NCBI GenBank assembly: GCA_018657165.1
Contig: JABHXS010000141.1
Span: 1 to 5,798 of the forward strand
DNA length: 5,798 nucleotides
From: Nitrosomonadales bacterium
GTDB taxonomy: Bacteria; Pseudomonadota; Gammaproteobacteria; Burkholderiales; Methylophilaceae
Reading direction: 5' to 3'
Shown here: piece after piece, positions 1 to 5,798 of the stretch
How the letters are laid out: the number at the start of each line of letters is the position of its first letter
Numbering within the stretch: the stretch's first letter is position 1
The notes under the pieces: generated by a model
Databases searched by the model: none
What the model was told of the DNA's origin: nothing
What the model saw: only the letters and a program-made list of their open reading frames with translations
Program-made: the position numbers and the translations under genes

Positions 1-90
1 ACTAATCCAGAGGGTAATGAGGAAGATAAAATAGAGGGTACTGAAGAAGTAAATTCTGATATTGATGAGTTTTTCATTATCCTCGAATAA
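1..90 (+). CDS. C-terminal end of an unidentified protein (5' truncated)
   Basis: The first frame is open from the window edge to a TAA at 88-90 and encodes 29 residues; the other two plus-strand frames are closed by early stops. The tail is very acidic, rich in Glu and Asp, and ends in the hydrophobic stretch DEFFIILE. I do not recognise the family. In many beta- and gammaproteobacteria the gene just before der is bamB, but this acidic end does not look like the end of a BamB beta-propeller, so I make no assignment. The 23-base gap to der and the lack of a terminator hairpin suggest co-transcription with der. Confidence 0.6.
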   Translation, partial: TNPEGNEEDKIEGTEEVNSDIDEFFIILE

Positions 91-113
91 ATATTTAGGA
101 TATTTTTTAAAAA

Positions 114-1523
114 ATGAAAACCATCGTAATTGTCGGTAGACCAAACGTAGGAAAATCTAGTTTATTCAATCGCTTAACTAAGACGCGAGATGCTATCGTG
201 GCTGATTTACCGGGGCTAACAAGAGATAGGCATTATGGAAAATTAGAAATTCAAGACAGTCAGTTTTTGCTTGTTGATACAGGTGGATTTGAGCCTAAGA
301 ATAAAGAAGGAATTGTCCAAGAGATGGCCCTTCAAACAAAACAAGCTATTGATGAAAGTGACATCATTGTCTTTATGGTTGACTTCAGGAAAGGCCTGCA
401 CCCCACGGATGAGCATATTGCTGAGATTATAAGAAAGAACGATAAACTAAAAATTATTGCTGTAAATAAAGCCGAAGGAATTCTTGATGAGAAAGCCTTT
501 TTAGATTTCTATGCACTTGGTTTTTCAAATTTAGTTAGACTTTCATCGGCTCATGGTGAGGGAATATCAGCACTTAAGGATTTCTTGCTAACTTTTAATG
601 AGGGTGATGATGAGGAAATATCAGAAGATAGTCATCCTAAAATATCTATCGTCGGTAAACCAAATGTAGGAAAATCCACCCTCATTAATGGCTTACTTGG
701 TGAGGATAGGTTTATTGCCTTTGATCGACCTGGAACCACTAGAGATGCAATTTCAACAGAATTTAATTGGGAAAAGGACACCTATACCCTGACTGATACT
801 GCAGGCATAAGAAAGAAGGGAAAGGTATTTGAAACAATAGAAAAATTCTCAATAATTAAAACATTAAATGCTGTAGAAGATTCAAATGTAGTGGTTTTAT
901 TGATTGATGGCAAGGATGGGCTTTCAGCTCAAGATCTTCACATTCTTGCATTTATTCTTGAGACAGGAAGGTCATTGGTGGTTGCTGTAAATAAATGGGA
1001 CAAATTAGATATATATGAAAAAGATAAAATAAAAAATCAAATAGACAGAAAGCTCTCTTTTGTAAATTTTGCAGAAGTGGTATTTATTTCAGCAATAAAT
1101 AAAACAGGCTTTAGAGAAATGATGAGAGCAATTAAAAAAGCATATTTATCTTCTCAAAAAAAACTATCAACTCCCCAAATCAACTCAGTGCTTGAGAATG
1201 CTTTAATCGCTCACCCCCCCAAAATCATTAAAGGTATAAGGCCTAAATTAAAATATGCTCATCAAGGAGGCTTAAACCCCCCACAAATAATTATTCATGG
1301 AAACCACTTAAATGAAATAAAAAAAGATTATTTAGTTTTTCTTGAGTCTTTCTTTAGAAAATCATTTCAATTGGTTGGCACTCCCATTAAAGTTTTGTTA
1401 AAGAACTCCGAAAATCCCTTTGATAAAAAAGATTTAAAACCAAAGAAAACAGGCCTGGTAACTCGAAGAAGAATTAAAAATGAATATAGAAAGAAATTAG
1501 ATAAAAAAAACGCATCTAATTAA
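114..1523 (+). CDS. der: Ribosome-assembly GTPase Der (EngA), double-GTPase
   Basis: Der is an essential cytoplasmic GTPase needed for late assembly of the 50S ribosomal subunit. The 469-residue product has the full family architecture. GTPase domain 1 carries a P-loop GRPNVGKSS at residues 8-16, DTGG at 55-58 and a G4 motif NKAE at 118-121. An acidic linker at about 163-173 follows. GTPase domain 2 carries GKPNVGKST at 181-189, DTAG at 228-231 and NKWD at 293-296. A C-terminal KH-like domain spans about 350-440, including KYAHQGG, NPPQ and IHGN, and is followed by a Lys/Arg-rich tail. Length is close to family norm. The G4 of domain 1 has Glu where NKxD is canonical; I recall this form from betaproteobacterial Der proteins. 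The start is fixed by the P-loop position. An AGGA at 97-100 lies 13 bases upstream, far for a Shine-Dalgarno site. The 3' end overlaps convergent bamD by four bases. Confidence 0.97.
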   Translation: MKTIVIVGRPNVGKSSLFNRLTKTRDAIVADLPGLTRDRHYGKLEIQDSQFLLVDTGGFEPKNKEGIVQEMALQTKQAIDESDIIVFMVDFRKGLHPTDEHIAEIIRKNDKLKIIAVNKAEGILDEKAFLDFYALGFSNLVRLSSAHGEGISALKDFLLTFNEGDDEEISEDSHPKISIVGKPNVGKSTLINGLLGEDRFIAFDRPGTTRDAISTEFNWEKDTYTLTDTAGIRKKGKVFETIEKFSIIKTLNAVEDSNVVVLLIDGKDGLSAQDLHILAFILETGRSLVVAVNKWDKLDIYEKDKIKNQIDRKLSFVNFAEVVFISAINKTGFREMMRAIKKAYLSSQKKLSTPQINSVLENALIAHPPKIIKGIRPKLKYAHQGGLNPPQIIIHGNHLNEIKKDYLVFLESFFRKSFQLVGTPIKVLLKNSENPFDKKDLKPKKTGLVTRRRIKNEYRKKLDKKNASN

Positions 1524-2326
1524 TCATAAAGACTATCCCAAATATTCCACCAATCTTTCTTTTGAGCTTGAAGATCTTTTGTATGATATTTGCTATCAGG
1601 ATAATTTAGTTTCAGGATTTTTTCTGTATCTTTTTGAAGGTCTTTAATCCCAAGAAATTCATACGCACTGATGATGATAATTAATGCTTCTTCTTGGTGG
1701 ATAGTTTGTGGAAATTCTTCTAGAACATATTGTGATCGGTTAAGTGCAGCAACATACGCTTTTCGTTTCATGTAATATCTAGCAACATGAATTTGATGCT
1801 CAGCCATTTTATTCATTAAATACGTCATTCTAATAACAGCGTCATCATAGTACTTACTATCGGGATACCTTTCTATCAGAAGTTTAAAAGCGTTGAAGCT
1901 GGCTTTTAAAGAATTAACATCTCGATCACTAATGTCTTGGAAAGTAAATTTATCAAACAAATTTCTATCTACGAACAGAACTACGCCTTTTAAATAGTAT
2001 GCATAATCTACCGTTGGGTGATTTGGGTAAAGCCTAATAAACTTATCAAGCATTGCGATGGCTTGAGCATCCTGAGAAAACTTATAATACGCAAATGCAA
2101 GATCTAGTTTAAATTGTGGCGCAAGCTTTGAATTTGGATAGCGTTGCTCCCCCTTTTCTAGCACCTTGATTGCTTCAGGCCAATCACGATTACTCGCATA
2201 AGCCTCTCCTCTGGTTAGTATCCATTGTGGACTTTGACCAGTGGTCTCATCAAACTCAACGGGGTCACCAAAGAAAAAACAACCTGACAGAAGTAAGGTG
2301 AGTATTAATGTTGAAATTAATTTCAT
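1520..2326 (-). CDS. bamD: Outer membrane assembly lipoprotein BamD (YfiO)
   Basis: BamD is the essential lipoprotein partner of BamA in the BAM complex, which folds beta-barrel proteins into the outer membrane from the periplasmic side. The 268-residue product begins with a lipoprotein signal peptide: MK, a Leu/Ile-rich core, and the lipobox LSGC with the lipidated Cys at residue 16. The next residue is Phe, not Asp, which fits Lol sorting to the outer membrane. From about residue 32 to 250 it consists of TPR-like helical repeats. Family wording is visible in DFxxY-type repeat cores such as YAYYLKGV, in SLKASFNAFKLLIERYPDSK, and in the VARYYMKRKAYVAALNR segment. It is somewhat longer than E. 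coli BamD (about 245 residues). The signal peptide fixes the start, although no Shine-Dalgarno site precedes it. The gene is divergent from rluD, as in E. coli, and convergent with der. Confidence 0.95.
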   Translation of the reverse strand: MKLISTLILTLLLSGCFFFGDPVEFDETTGQSPQWILTRGEAYASNRDWPEAIKVLEKGEQRYPNSKLAPQFKLDLAFAYYKFSQDAQAIAMLDKFIRLYPNHPTVDYAYYLKGVVLFVDRNLFDKFTFQDISDRDVNSLKASFNAFKLLIERYPDSKYYDDAVIRMTYLMNKMAEHQIHVARYYMKRKAYVAALNRSQYVLEEFPQTIHQEEALIIIISAYEFLGIKDLQKDTEKILKLNYPDSKYHTKDLQAQKKDWWNIWDSLYD

Positions 2327-2354
2327 AGGTTGATTAAAGATTATGATGATGTAA

Positions 2355-2360
2355 ATTATA
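2355..2360 (-). promoter_or_regulatory. Candidate -10 box for bamD (TATAAT)
   Basis: Read on the minus strand, this is an exact TATAAT inside the 38-base gap between bamD and rluD. Transcription would start near 2348, giving a leader of about 20 bases before the bamD ATG at 2326. The matching -35 would lie inside the start of rluD, at about 2378-2383, where the sequence is a poor match. The same AT-rich bases read forward give TAAATT (2352-2357) and TATACA (2357-2362), either of which could serve rluD; TTGATT at 2330-2335 sits 16 bases before TAAATT. In AT-rich DNA such matches arise by chance, so confidence is limited. Confidence 0.4.
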
Positions 2361-2364
2361 CATT

Positions 2365-3330
2365 ATGAAACAAGAAAAATTAGAGTTAATCATCCCAAAA
2401 ACCTCAATAGGAAAAAGAGCAGATATTGCCCTTCATGAATTGATGTCAGCTTACTCAAGAGCCAAGATTCAAGAATGGATTAAATCTGGGTTTGTTTTGT
2501 TGGAAGGTAAAAAAATCTCATCAAGAGATATTGTAATGGGGGGTGAAAAAGTTATTGTTAAGGTGCAGCAAGATGAAAAAGAATTGCAATTTCAGCCAGA
2601 AAATATCCCAATAAAAATAGCATATGAAGATGAAGACTTACTTGTCATAAATAAAGATAAAAATATGGTCGTACATCCAGCCGCAGGAAACTGGAGCGGT
2701 ACTTTATTAAATGCTATTTTATTCCATATTCCTGAAAATAAAGCTTTACCAAGGTGCGGTATCGTCCATCGCCTTGATAAGGATACAACAGGCTTAATGG
2801 TTGTCGCAAAAGATGAAATAACTCAATCAAGCCTTATTAGGCAATTACAATCAAAGAAGGTTTTTAGGGAGTATAGGGCGATCGTTTGGGGTCAGGTACT
2901 TGTTAATAAATCAATCGATCTCCCCATAGGTCGGCATCCATCAATTAGAACAAAAATGGCCATAAATAAAAATAATGGAAAGAATGCGGTAACACATTAT
3001 GAGGTTCTAGAGAGATTTATGATGCACAGCTATTTGAGGTGCAAACTTGAGACAGGAAGAACACACCAGATAAGAGTTCATATGAGTCATAATACTTCCC
3101 CTATTGTTGGAGATCGGACTTATGGTCTTAAGAGAATTATTCCAACGAAAGAAATTTCGCTAGCCTTAAAAGAGGCAGCTATTAACTTCCCTAGACAAGC
3201 ACTCCATTCAAGTTCATTAGGTTTGATTCACCCTAAGACTAAAAAAAATATGCGTTGGGATATTGACCTACCTGAAGATATGAAGAATTTACTTGATCTA
3301 ATTAGAAGTGAAAGCTCTATTTCCTTGTAG
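2365..3330 (+). CDS. rluD: 23S rRNA pseudouridine synthase RluD (RluA family)
   Basis: RluD isomerises uridines in helix 69 of 23S rRNA (1911, 1915 and 1917 in E. coli numbering) during large-subunit maturation in the cytoplasm. The 321-residue product has an N-terminal S4 RNA-binding domain at about 15-75, then the RluA-type catalytic domain. The active-site motif HRLDKDTTG spans residues 135-143 with catalytic Asp138. Other family blocks are VINKDKNMVVHPAAG near 94-108, PIGRHP with the following KMAINK, LETGRTHQIRVHM, and GDRTYG. RluA and RluC share this fold, but the S4 domain, the length and the location next to bamD and pgeF favour RluD. The ATG at 2365 gives the expected N-terminus, though no Shine-Dalgarno site is seen. 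The stop is TAG, and pgeF follows after ten bases, so the two are probably one transcript. Confidence 0.93.
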   Translation: MKQEKLELIIPKTSIGKRADIALHELMSAYSRAKIQEWIKSGFVLLEGKKISSRDIVMGGEKVIVKVQQDEKELQFQPENIPIKIAYEDEDLLVINKDKNMVVHPAAGNWSGTLLNAILFHIPENKALPRCGIVHRLDKDTTGLMVVAKDEITQSSLIRQLQSKKVFREYRAIVWGQVLVNKSIDLPIGRHPSIRTKMAINKNNGKNAVTHYEVLERFMMHSYLRCKLETGRTHQIRVHMSHNTSPIVGDRTYGLKRIIPTKEISLALKEAAINFPRQALHSSSLGLIHPKTKKNMRWDIDLPEDMKNLLDLIRSESSISL

Positions 3331-3340
3331 TGTCAAATCA

Positions 3341-4033
3341 ATGAATAATTTAAAAATAATTAAGCCTGATTGGGTTGTACCAAGTAATGTCTATGCTTTA
3401 CAAACAGTGAGAAACTTTAATCTTAAAAAAAAATCTAACCACACTAGCAAAAAAGAATTATCAAATAGGTATGGCCTTAAATTTCTGAATTCTAATGAAA
3501 TAATTTTGAATCAGATGCATAGTAATATTTCCATTGAGCTTCCAAGCAGTGAGCGTAATGCTGATGCAGCATACACAACAAAGAAAAAGGTTATTTGTTC
3601 TGTAAGAACAGCAGATTGCATGCCTTTATTGATGACAGACGAAGAGGGGAGTTTTGTTTCGGCCATGCATGCAGGTTGGCGGGGTTTGTCATCCGGTATT
3701 ATTGAAAATACCGTAAAAAAAATTAACTTTAAAGGAGAGCCAATTATTTGGATTGGGCCTCATATCAGTCAGGAAAGTTTTGAGGTTGGTGGTGAGGTAA
3801 AGGATATTTTTTTGAAAAATGACCCAACAACTGAGGTTGCATTTGATCATGGGGCGAATGGAAAATATTTTCTTTCTATGAGAAGAGCGGCGCAGATAAA
3901 GCTTCAGAAATTGGGTATCAAAAATATTAGTTTTATGAAAGATTTCTGTACCTATAGCAATCCTGAGCAATTTTTTTCCTATCGAAGAGATGCTTCCTCA
4001 GAAAGAATGACCTCCTTAATATGGATTGAATAA
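3341..4033 (+). CDS. pgeF: Peptidoglycan editing factor PgeF / YfiH laccase-domain protein
   Basis: This is a member of the YfiH/LACC1 family (DUF152, 'polyphenol oxidase'). E. coli PgeF removes wrongly incorporated L-Ser from peptidoglycan precursors; other members act as purine nucleoside phosphorylase/deaminase-type enzymes, so the substrate here is inferred. From the ATG at 3341 the product has 230 residues. The three conserved metal-binding residues are visible: His60 in NQMHS, Cys93 in RTADCMPLL and His110 in AMHAGWRG. Later family blocks are WIGPHIS, SFEVGGEV, FCTYS and FFSYRRD. A GTG at 3308 would add eleven residues and overlap rluD by 23 bases, but homologues usually begin with a short stretch before the PDW-type motif, here IKPDW, which supports 3341. 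No clear Shine-Dalgarno site precedes it, so translation may be coupled to rluD. The gene ends in a tandem TAA TAA. Confidence 0.92.
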   Translation: MNNLKIIKPDWVVPSNVYALQTVRNFNLKKKSNHTSKKELSNRYGLKFLNSNEIILNQMHSNISIELPSSERNADAAYTTKKKVICSVRTADCMPLLMTDEEGSFVSAMHAGWRGLSSGIIENTVKKINFKGEPIIWIGPHISQESFEVGGEVKDIFLKNDPTTEVAFDHGANGKYFLSMRRAAQIKLQKLGIKNISFMKDFCTYSNPEQFFSYRRDASSERMTSLIWIE

Positions 4034-4066
4034 TAATTTTTTGTTCCATCTTTAATAACTTCAAAC

Positions 4067-4072
4067 TATAAT
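4067..4072 (+). promoter_or_regulatory. Candidate -10 box for the ZIP transporter gene (TATAAT)
   Basis: An exact TATAAT lies in the gap after pgeF. No good -35 is seen at normal spacing; TTGTTC at 4041-4046 is 20 bases away. Transcription would start near 4079, downstream of the ATG at 4071, leaving the ATG at 4098 as the usable start with a leader of about 20 bases. The box is embedded in AT-rich DNA and may be chance. Confidence 0.35.
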
Positions 4073-4088
4073 GGCTAATCTTTTTTTT

Positions 4089-4093
4089 GGAAG
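4089..4093 (+). promoter_or_regulatory. Shine-Dalgarno-like GGAAG that favours the 4098 start
   Basis: GGAAG lies four bases before the ATG at 4098, after a run of eight T. The spacing is short but workable. No comparable site precedes the in-frame ATG at 4071, so this site is the main reason for choosing 4098 as the start of the transporter gene. Confidence 0.4.
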
Positions 4094-4097
4094 CGTA

Positions 4098-4874
4098 ATG
4101 GCCTTATACTGGATAATTGCTGTATCTTTTGCTGGAGGTTTAATTAGCCTTTTGCTTGCAAGTGCAATTTTCAAAGATGCAAATGCAGCTTTAACTAACA
4201 ACTTGGTGAGTCTTGCGGTAGGGACTCTTTTGGCTACATCGTTTCTTGAAATCATTCCTCATGCAATGGAAGCTTCAAATAATAACTTTCATGACATTAG
4301 CTTTGTGGTCTTAATTGGAATACTGATTCTTTTTATTTTAGAGAAGCTTTTGATATGGCGGCACTGTCACGCACCACATTGCCATAATCACACAGAATGT
4401 GATTCACAATTAAAAGAAAATAAACCTAATGGTAATAGCGGCATTGTCGTCATCGGTGATTTATTTCACAATTTTGTTGATGGCATATTAATTGCAAGTG
4501 CATTTTTGGTCGATATTAAACTTGGGCTGATAACCGCGCTTTCAATGTTACTCCATTGTTTACCTCAAGAAATGGGTATTTTTTCAGTGCTTTTACATTC
4601 AGGTTTGTCTAAATTTAAGGCTTATATGTGGAACATTGCGTCTAGTGTTGCGACATTGCTTGGCGCTCTTTTGTCTTTCTACATCCTAAGTATTATGGAG
4701 AGTCTTGTTCCATATGTTTTAGCAATTGCAGCATCAAGTATGATTTATGTTGCTATTTCAGATCTTATTCCAGATCTTCATGAAAAAACTGATACAAAAG
4801 ATTCTATAAAGCAAATTTCATTAATATTGCTTGGCGTGGCTGTTATCTATTTTTTTCATGCTTCAATTCATTAA
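4098..4874 (+). CDS. ZIP-family divalent metal transporter
   Basis: This is an inner-membrane protein of the ZIP family (zinc/iron permease-like), expected to bring Zn(II), Fe(II) or a similar cation into the cytoplasm. From the ATG at 4098 it has 258 residues with eight predicted membrane segments, at about 3-25, 33-54, 67-87, 114-137, 141-163, 176-198, 204-222 and 236-256. Segment 4 carries HNFVDG with His124, Asn125 and Asp128. Segment 5 carries HCLPQE with His153 and Glu158, but Cys154 stands where most relatives have Glu or Asp. Segment 7 and its end read IYVAISDLIPDLHE, a family signature. The loop between segments 3 and 4 is His/Cys-rich (residues 89-101). An in-frame ATG at 4071 would add nine residues; the Shine-Dalgarno-like site and promoter box favour 4098. 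The metal cannot be named from sequence. gltX follows after 15 bases. Confidence 0.88.
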   Translation: MALYWIIAVSFAGGLISLLLASAIFKDANAALTNNLVSLAVGTLLATSFLEIIPHAMEASNNNFHDISFVVLIGILILFILEKLLIWRHCHAPHCHNHTECDSQLKENKPNGNSGIVVIGDLFHNFVDGILIASAFLVDIKLGLITALSMLLHCLPQEMGIFSVLLHSGLSKFKAYMWNIASSVATLLGALLSFYILSIMESLVPYVLAIAASSMIYVAISDLIPDLHEKTDTKDSIKQISLILLGVAVIYFFHASIH

Positions 4875-4877
4875 ATT

Positions 4878-4882
4878 AGGAA
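4878..4882 (+). promoter_or_regulatory. Ribosome binding site of gltX (AGGAA)
   Basis: AGGAA lies seven bases before the gltX ATG at 4890. It is the only well-formed, well-spaced Shine-Dalgarno site in the window; the other genes have weak, badly spaced or no visible sites. Confidence 0.6.
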
Positions 4883-4889
4883 TTATTTT

Positions 4890-5798
4890 ATGAAAGTCGT
4901 CACCAGATTTGCCCCAAGCCCAACTGGTTACCTTCATGTTGGCGGTGTGAGGACAGCACTTTTCTCATATGCGTACGCAAAAAAAAATGGGGGAGATTTT
5001 TTACTAAGAATTGAAGATACCGATATTAAGAGATCATCACAAGATGCTGTAAATGCAATACTGGATGGAATGAAATGGTTAGGCCTTAAGCATGATAAAG
5101 AGATTAGATTTCAAACAGAACGTATGGATTTATATAAGAAATATATAAACCTAATGTTAGAAAATGGGGACGCTTATCATTGTTATGCATCGAAGGAAGA
5201 GCTTGATAAATTAAGAGAAGAACAGATAAAAAAAGGTGCTAAGCCACGCTATGACGCACGTTGGAGACCAGAGCAAGACAAGAGTTTACCTCGGGTCCCT
5301 GAGGGCATTACCCCCGTTGTAAGGTTTAAAAATCCACCATCTGGAAATGTTAAGTGGGTTGATTTAGTTAAAGGTGAAATTAATGTTAGCAATGAAGAGT
5401 TAGATGATTTTATTATCGCAAGATCAGATGGAACCCCAACATATAATTTTTGTGTTGTGATTGATGACTGGGACATGAATGTATCACATGTAATTAGAGG
5501 CGATGATCATATTAACAACACCCCTAGACAGATTAACTTGTTGAATTCATTAAATGCACCCATTCCTAATTATGCGCATTTATCTATGATACATGGTCCC
5601 GATGGACAGAAACTTTCAAAAAGACATGGTTCGGTTAACGTTATGCAGTATAGGGAAGATGGGTATTTACCTGAAGCCCTTAAGAACTACCTTGCTAGGC
5701 TTGGGTGGTCACACGGGGATGATGAAAAATTTTCTATGGAAGACTTTTGTAAGTGGTTTGATTTTAAGCATGTGACTTCGTCTTCCGCACAGTTCGAT
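4890..5798 (+). CDS. gltX: Glutamyl-tRNA synthetase GltX (3' truncated by window)
   Basis: GltX is a cytoplasmic class I synthetase that attaches glutamate to tRNA-Glu. The window holds 303 codons, ending in frame at the edge; family members have about 465-470 residues, so the C-terminal anticodon-binding region is missing here. The HIGH-type motif is in APSPTGYLHVGG (residues 8-19, HVGG at 16-19) and the KMSKS-type motif is KLSKR at 241-245. Strong family blocks are LLRIEDTD, DGTPTYNFCVVIDDWDM, HVIRGDDHINNTPRQIN and NYLARLGWSHGDDE. The wording looks like betaproteobacterial, non-discriminating GltX, but whether it also charges tRNA-Gln cannot be read from this. At the zinc-site positions of E. 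coli GltX (98, 100, 125, 127) it has Cys, Ala, Trp and Pro, so zinc binding there is probably lost. A clear AGGAA precedes the ATG. It probably shares a transcript with the ZIP gene. Confidence 0.96.
   Translation, partial: MKVVTRFAPSPTGYLHVGGVRTALFSYAYAKKNGGDFLLRIEDTDIKRSSQDAVNAILDGMKWLGLKHDKEIRFQTERMDLYKKYINLMLENGDAYHCYASKEELDKLREEQIKKGAKPRYDARWRPEQDKSLPRVPEGITPVVRFKNPPSGNVKWVDLVKGEINVSNEELDDFIIARSDGTPTYNFCVVIDDWDMNVSHVIRGDDHINNTPRQINLLNSLNAPIPNYAHLSMIHGPDGQKLSKRHGSVNVMQYREDGYLPEALKNYLARLGWSHGDDEKFSMEDFCKWFDFKHVTSSSAQFD

Noticed and set aside
103..114. T6A6 palindrome just before der, as a possible terminator
   Set aside because: It contains no G or C and no loop, so it cannot form a stable hairpin; it is simple AT-rich sequence.
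1214..1282. Runs of seven C (1214-1220) and six C (1277-1282) within der, as phase-variation tracts
   Set aside because: Both encode conserved prolines of the KH-like domain, the frame is intact, and switching off an essential GTPase is implausible.
3308..3340. GTG start giving pgeF eleven extra residues and a 23-base overlap with rluD
   Set aside because: The extension does not resemble PgeF N-termini, and no ribosome binding site supports it; the ATG at 3341 fits the family.
3689..3970. Minus-strand open frame of 93 codons
   Set aside because: It lies wholly inside pgeF, whose conserved metal-site residues prove the plus strand; no family features on the reverse strand.
4034..4066. Terminator after pgeF
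   Set aside because: There is a T-rich stretch but no inverted repeat before it.
4061..4255. Minus-strand open frame of 64 codons
   Set aside because: Shadow of the ZIP transporter gene; no recognisable protein features.
5249..5476. Minus-strand open frame of 75 codons
   Set aside because: Shadow of gltX.
5593..5775. Plus-strand open frame of 60 codons
   Set aside because: Different frame within gltX, across the KLSKR motif; no independent support.
1..5798. A novel defence, mobile or biosynthetic system
   Set aside because: Every long frame is a recognisable housekeeping or transport gene, apart from the short left-edge tail; no repeats, integration signs or change in base composition were seen.

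Overview
This window is a compact, AT-rich stretch of proteobacterial housekeeping genes with almost no intergenic DNA. The protein signatures point to a betaproteobacterium with a small, low-GC genome. Two clues are the NKAE form of the G4 motif in the first Der GTPase domain and the wording of the GltX catalytic core (NFCVVIDDWDM, RGDDHINNTPRQIN). A marine Methylophilales (OM43-like) relative is my best guess, from memory of such sequences and not from a search.

Layout, left to right. Positions 1-90 are the acidic C-terminal tail of an unidentified gene. It is followed after 23 bases by der (ribosome-assembly GTPase, plus strand). Convergent to der, and overlapping its stop codon by four bases, is bamD (outer-membrane assembly lipoprotein, minus strand). 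A 38-base divergent gap separates bamD from rluD (23S rRNA pseudouridine synthase, plus strand). Ten bases after rluD comes pgeF (YfiH/laccase-domain family). A ZIP-family metal transporter follows, then gltX (glutamyl-tRNA synthetase), which runs off the right edge. No stretch over 300 bases lacks a gene, and I saw no RNA gene, mobile element, CRISPR array or long repeat.

How the genes fit together: the divergent bamD / rluD-pgeF block is the arrangement also known from E. coli (yfiO, yfiI, yfiH). Der, RluD and GltX all serve translation: Der and RluD in 50S ribosome maturation, GltX in tRNA charging. BamD and PgeF act in the cell envelope (porin assembly and peptidoglycan fidelity). The ZIP transporter probably supplies a divalent metal and may be co-transcribed with gltX, since the gap is only 15 bases.

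I found no convincing undescribed system. The points most worth a second look are the altered metal site in transmembrane segment 5 of the ZIP transporter, its His/Cys-rich loop, the promoter-like box that overlaps its upstream ATG, and the tightly packed bamD/rluD divergent promoter region.
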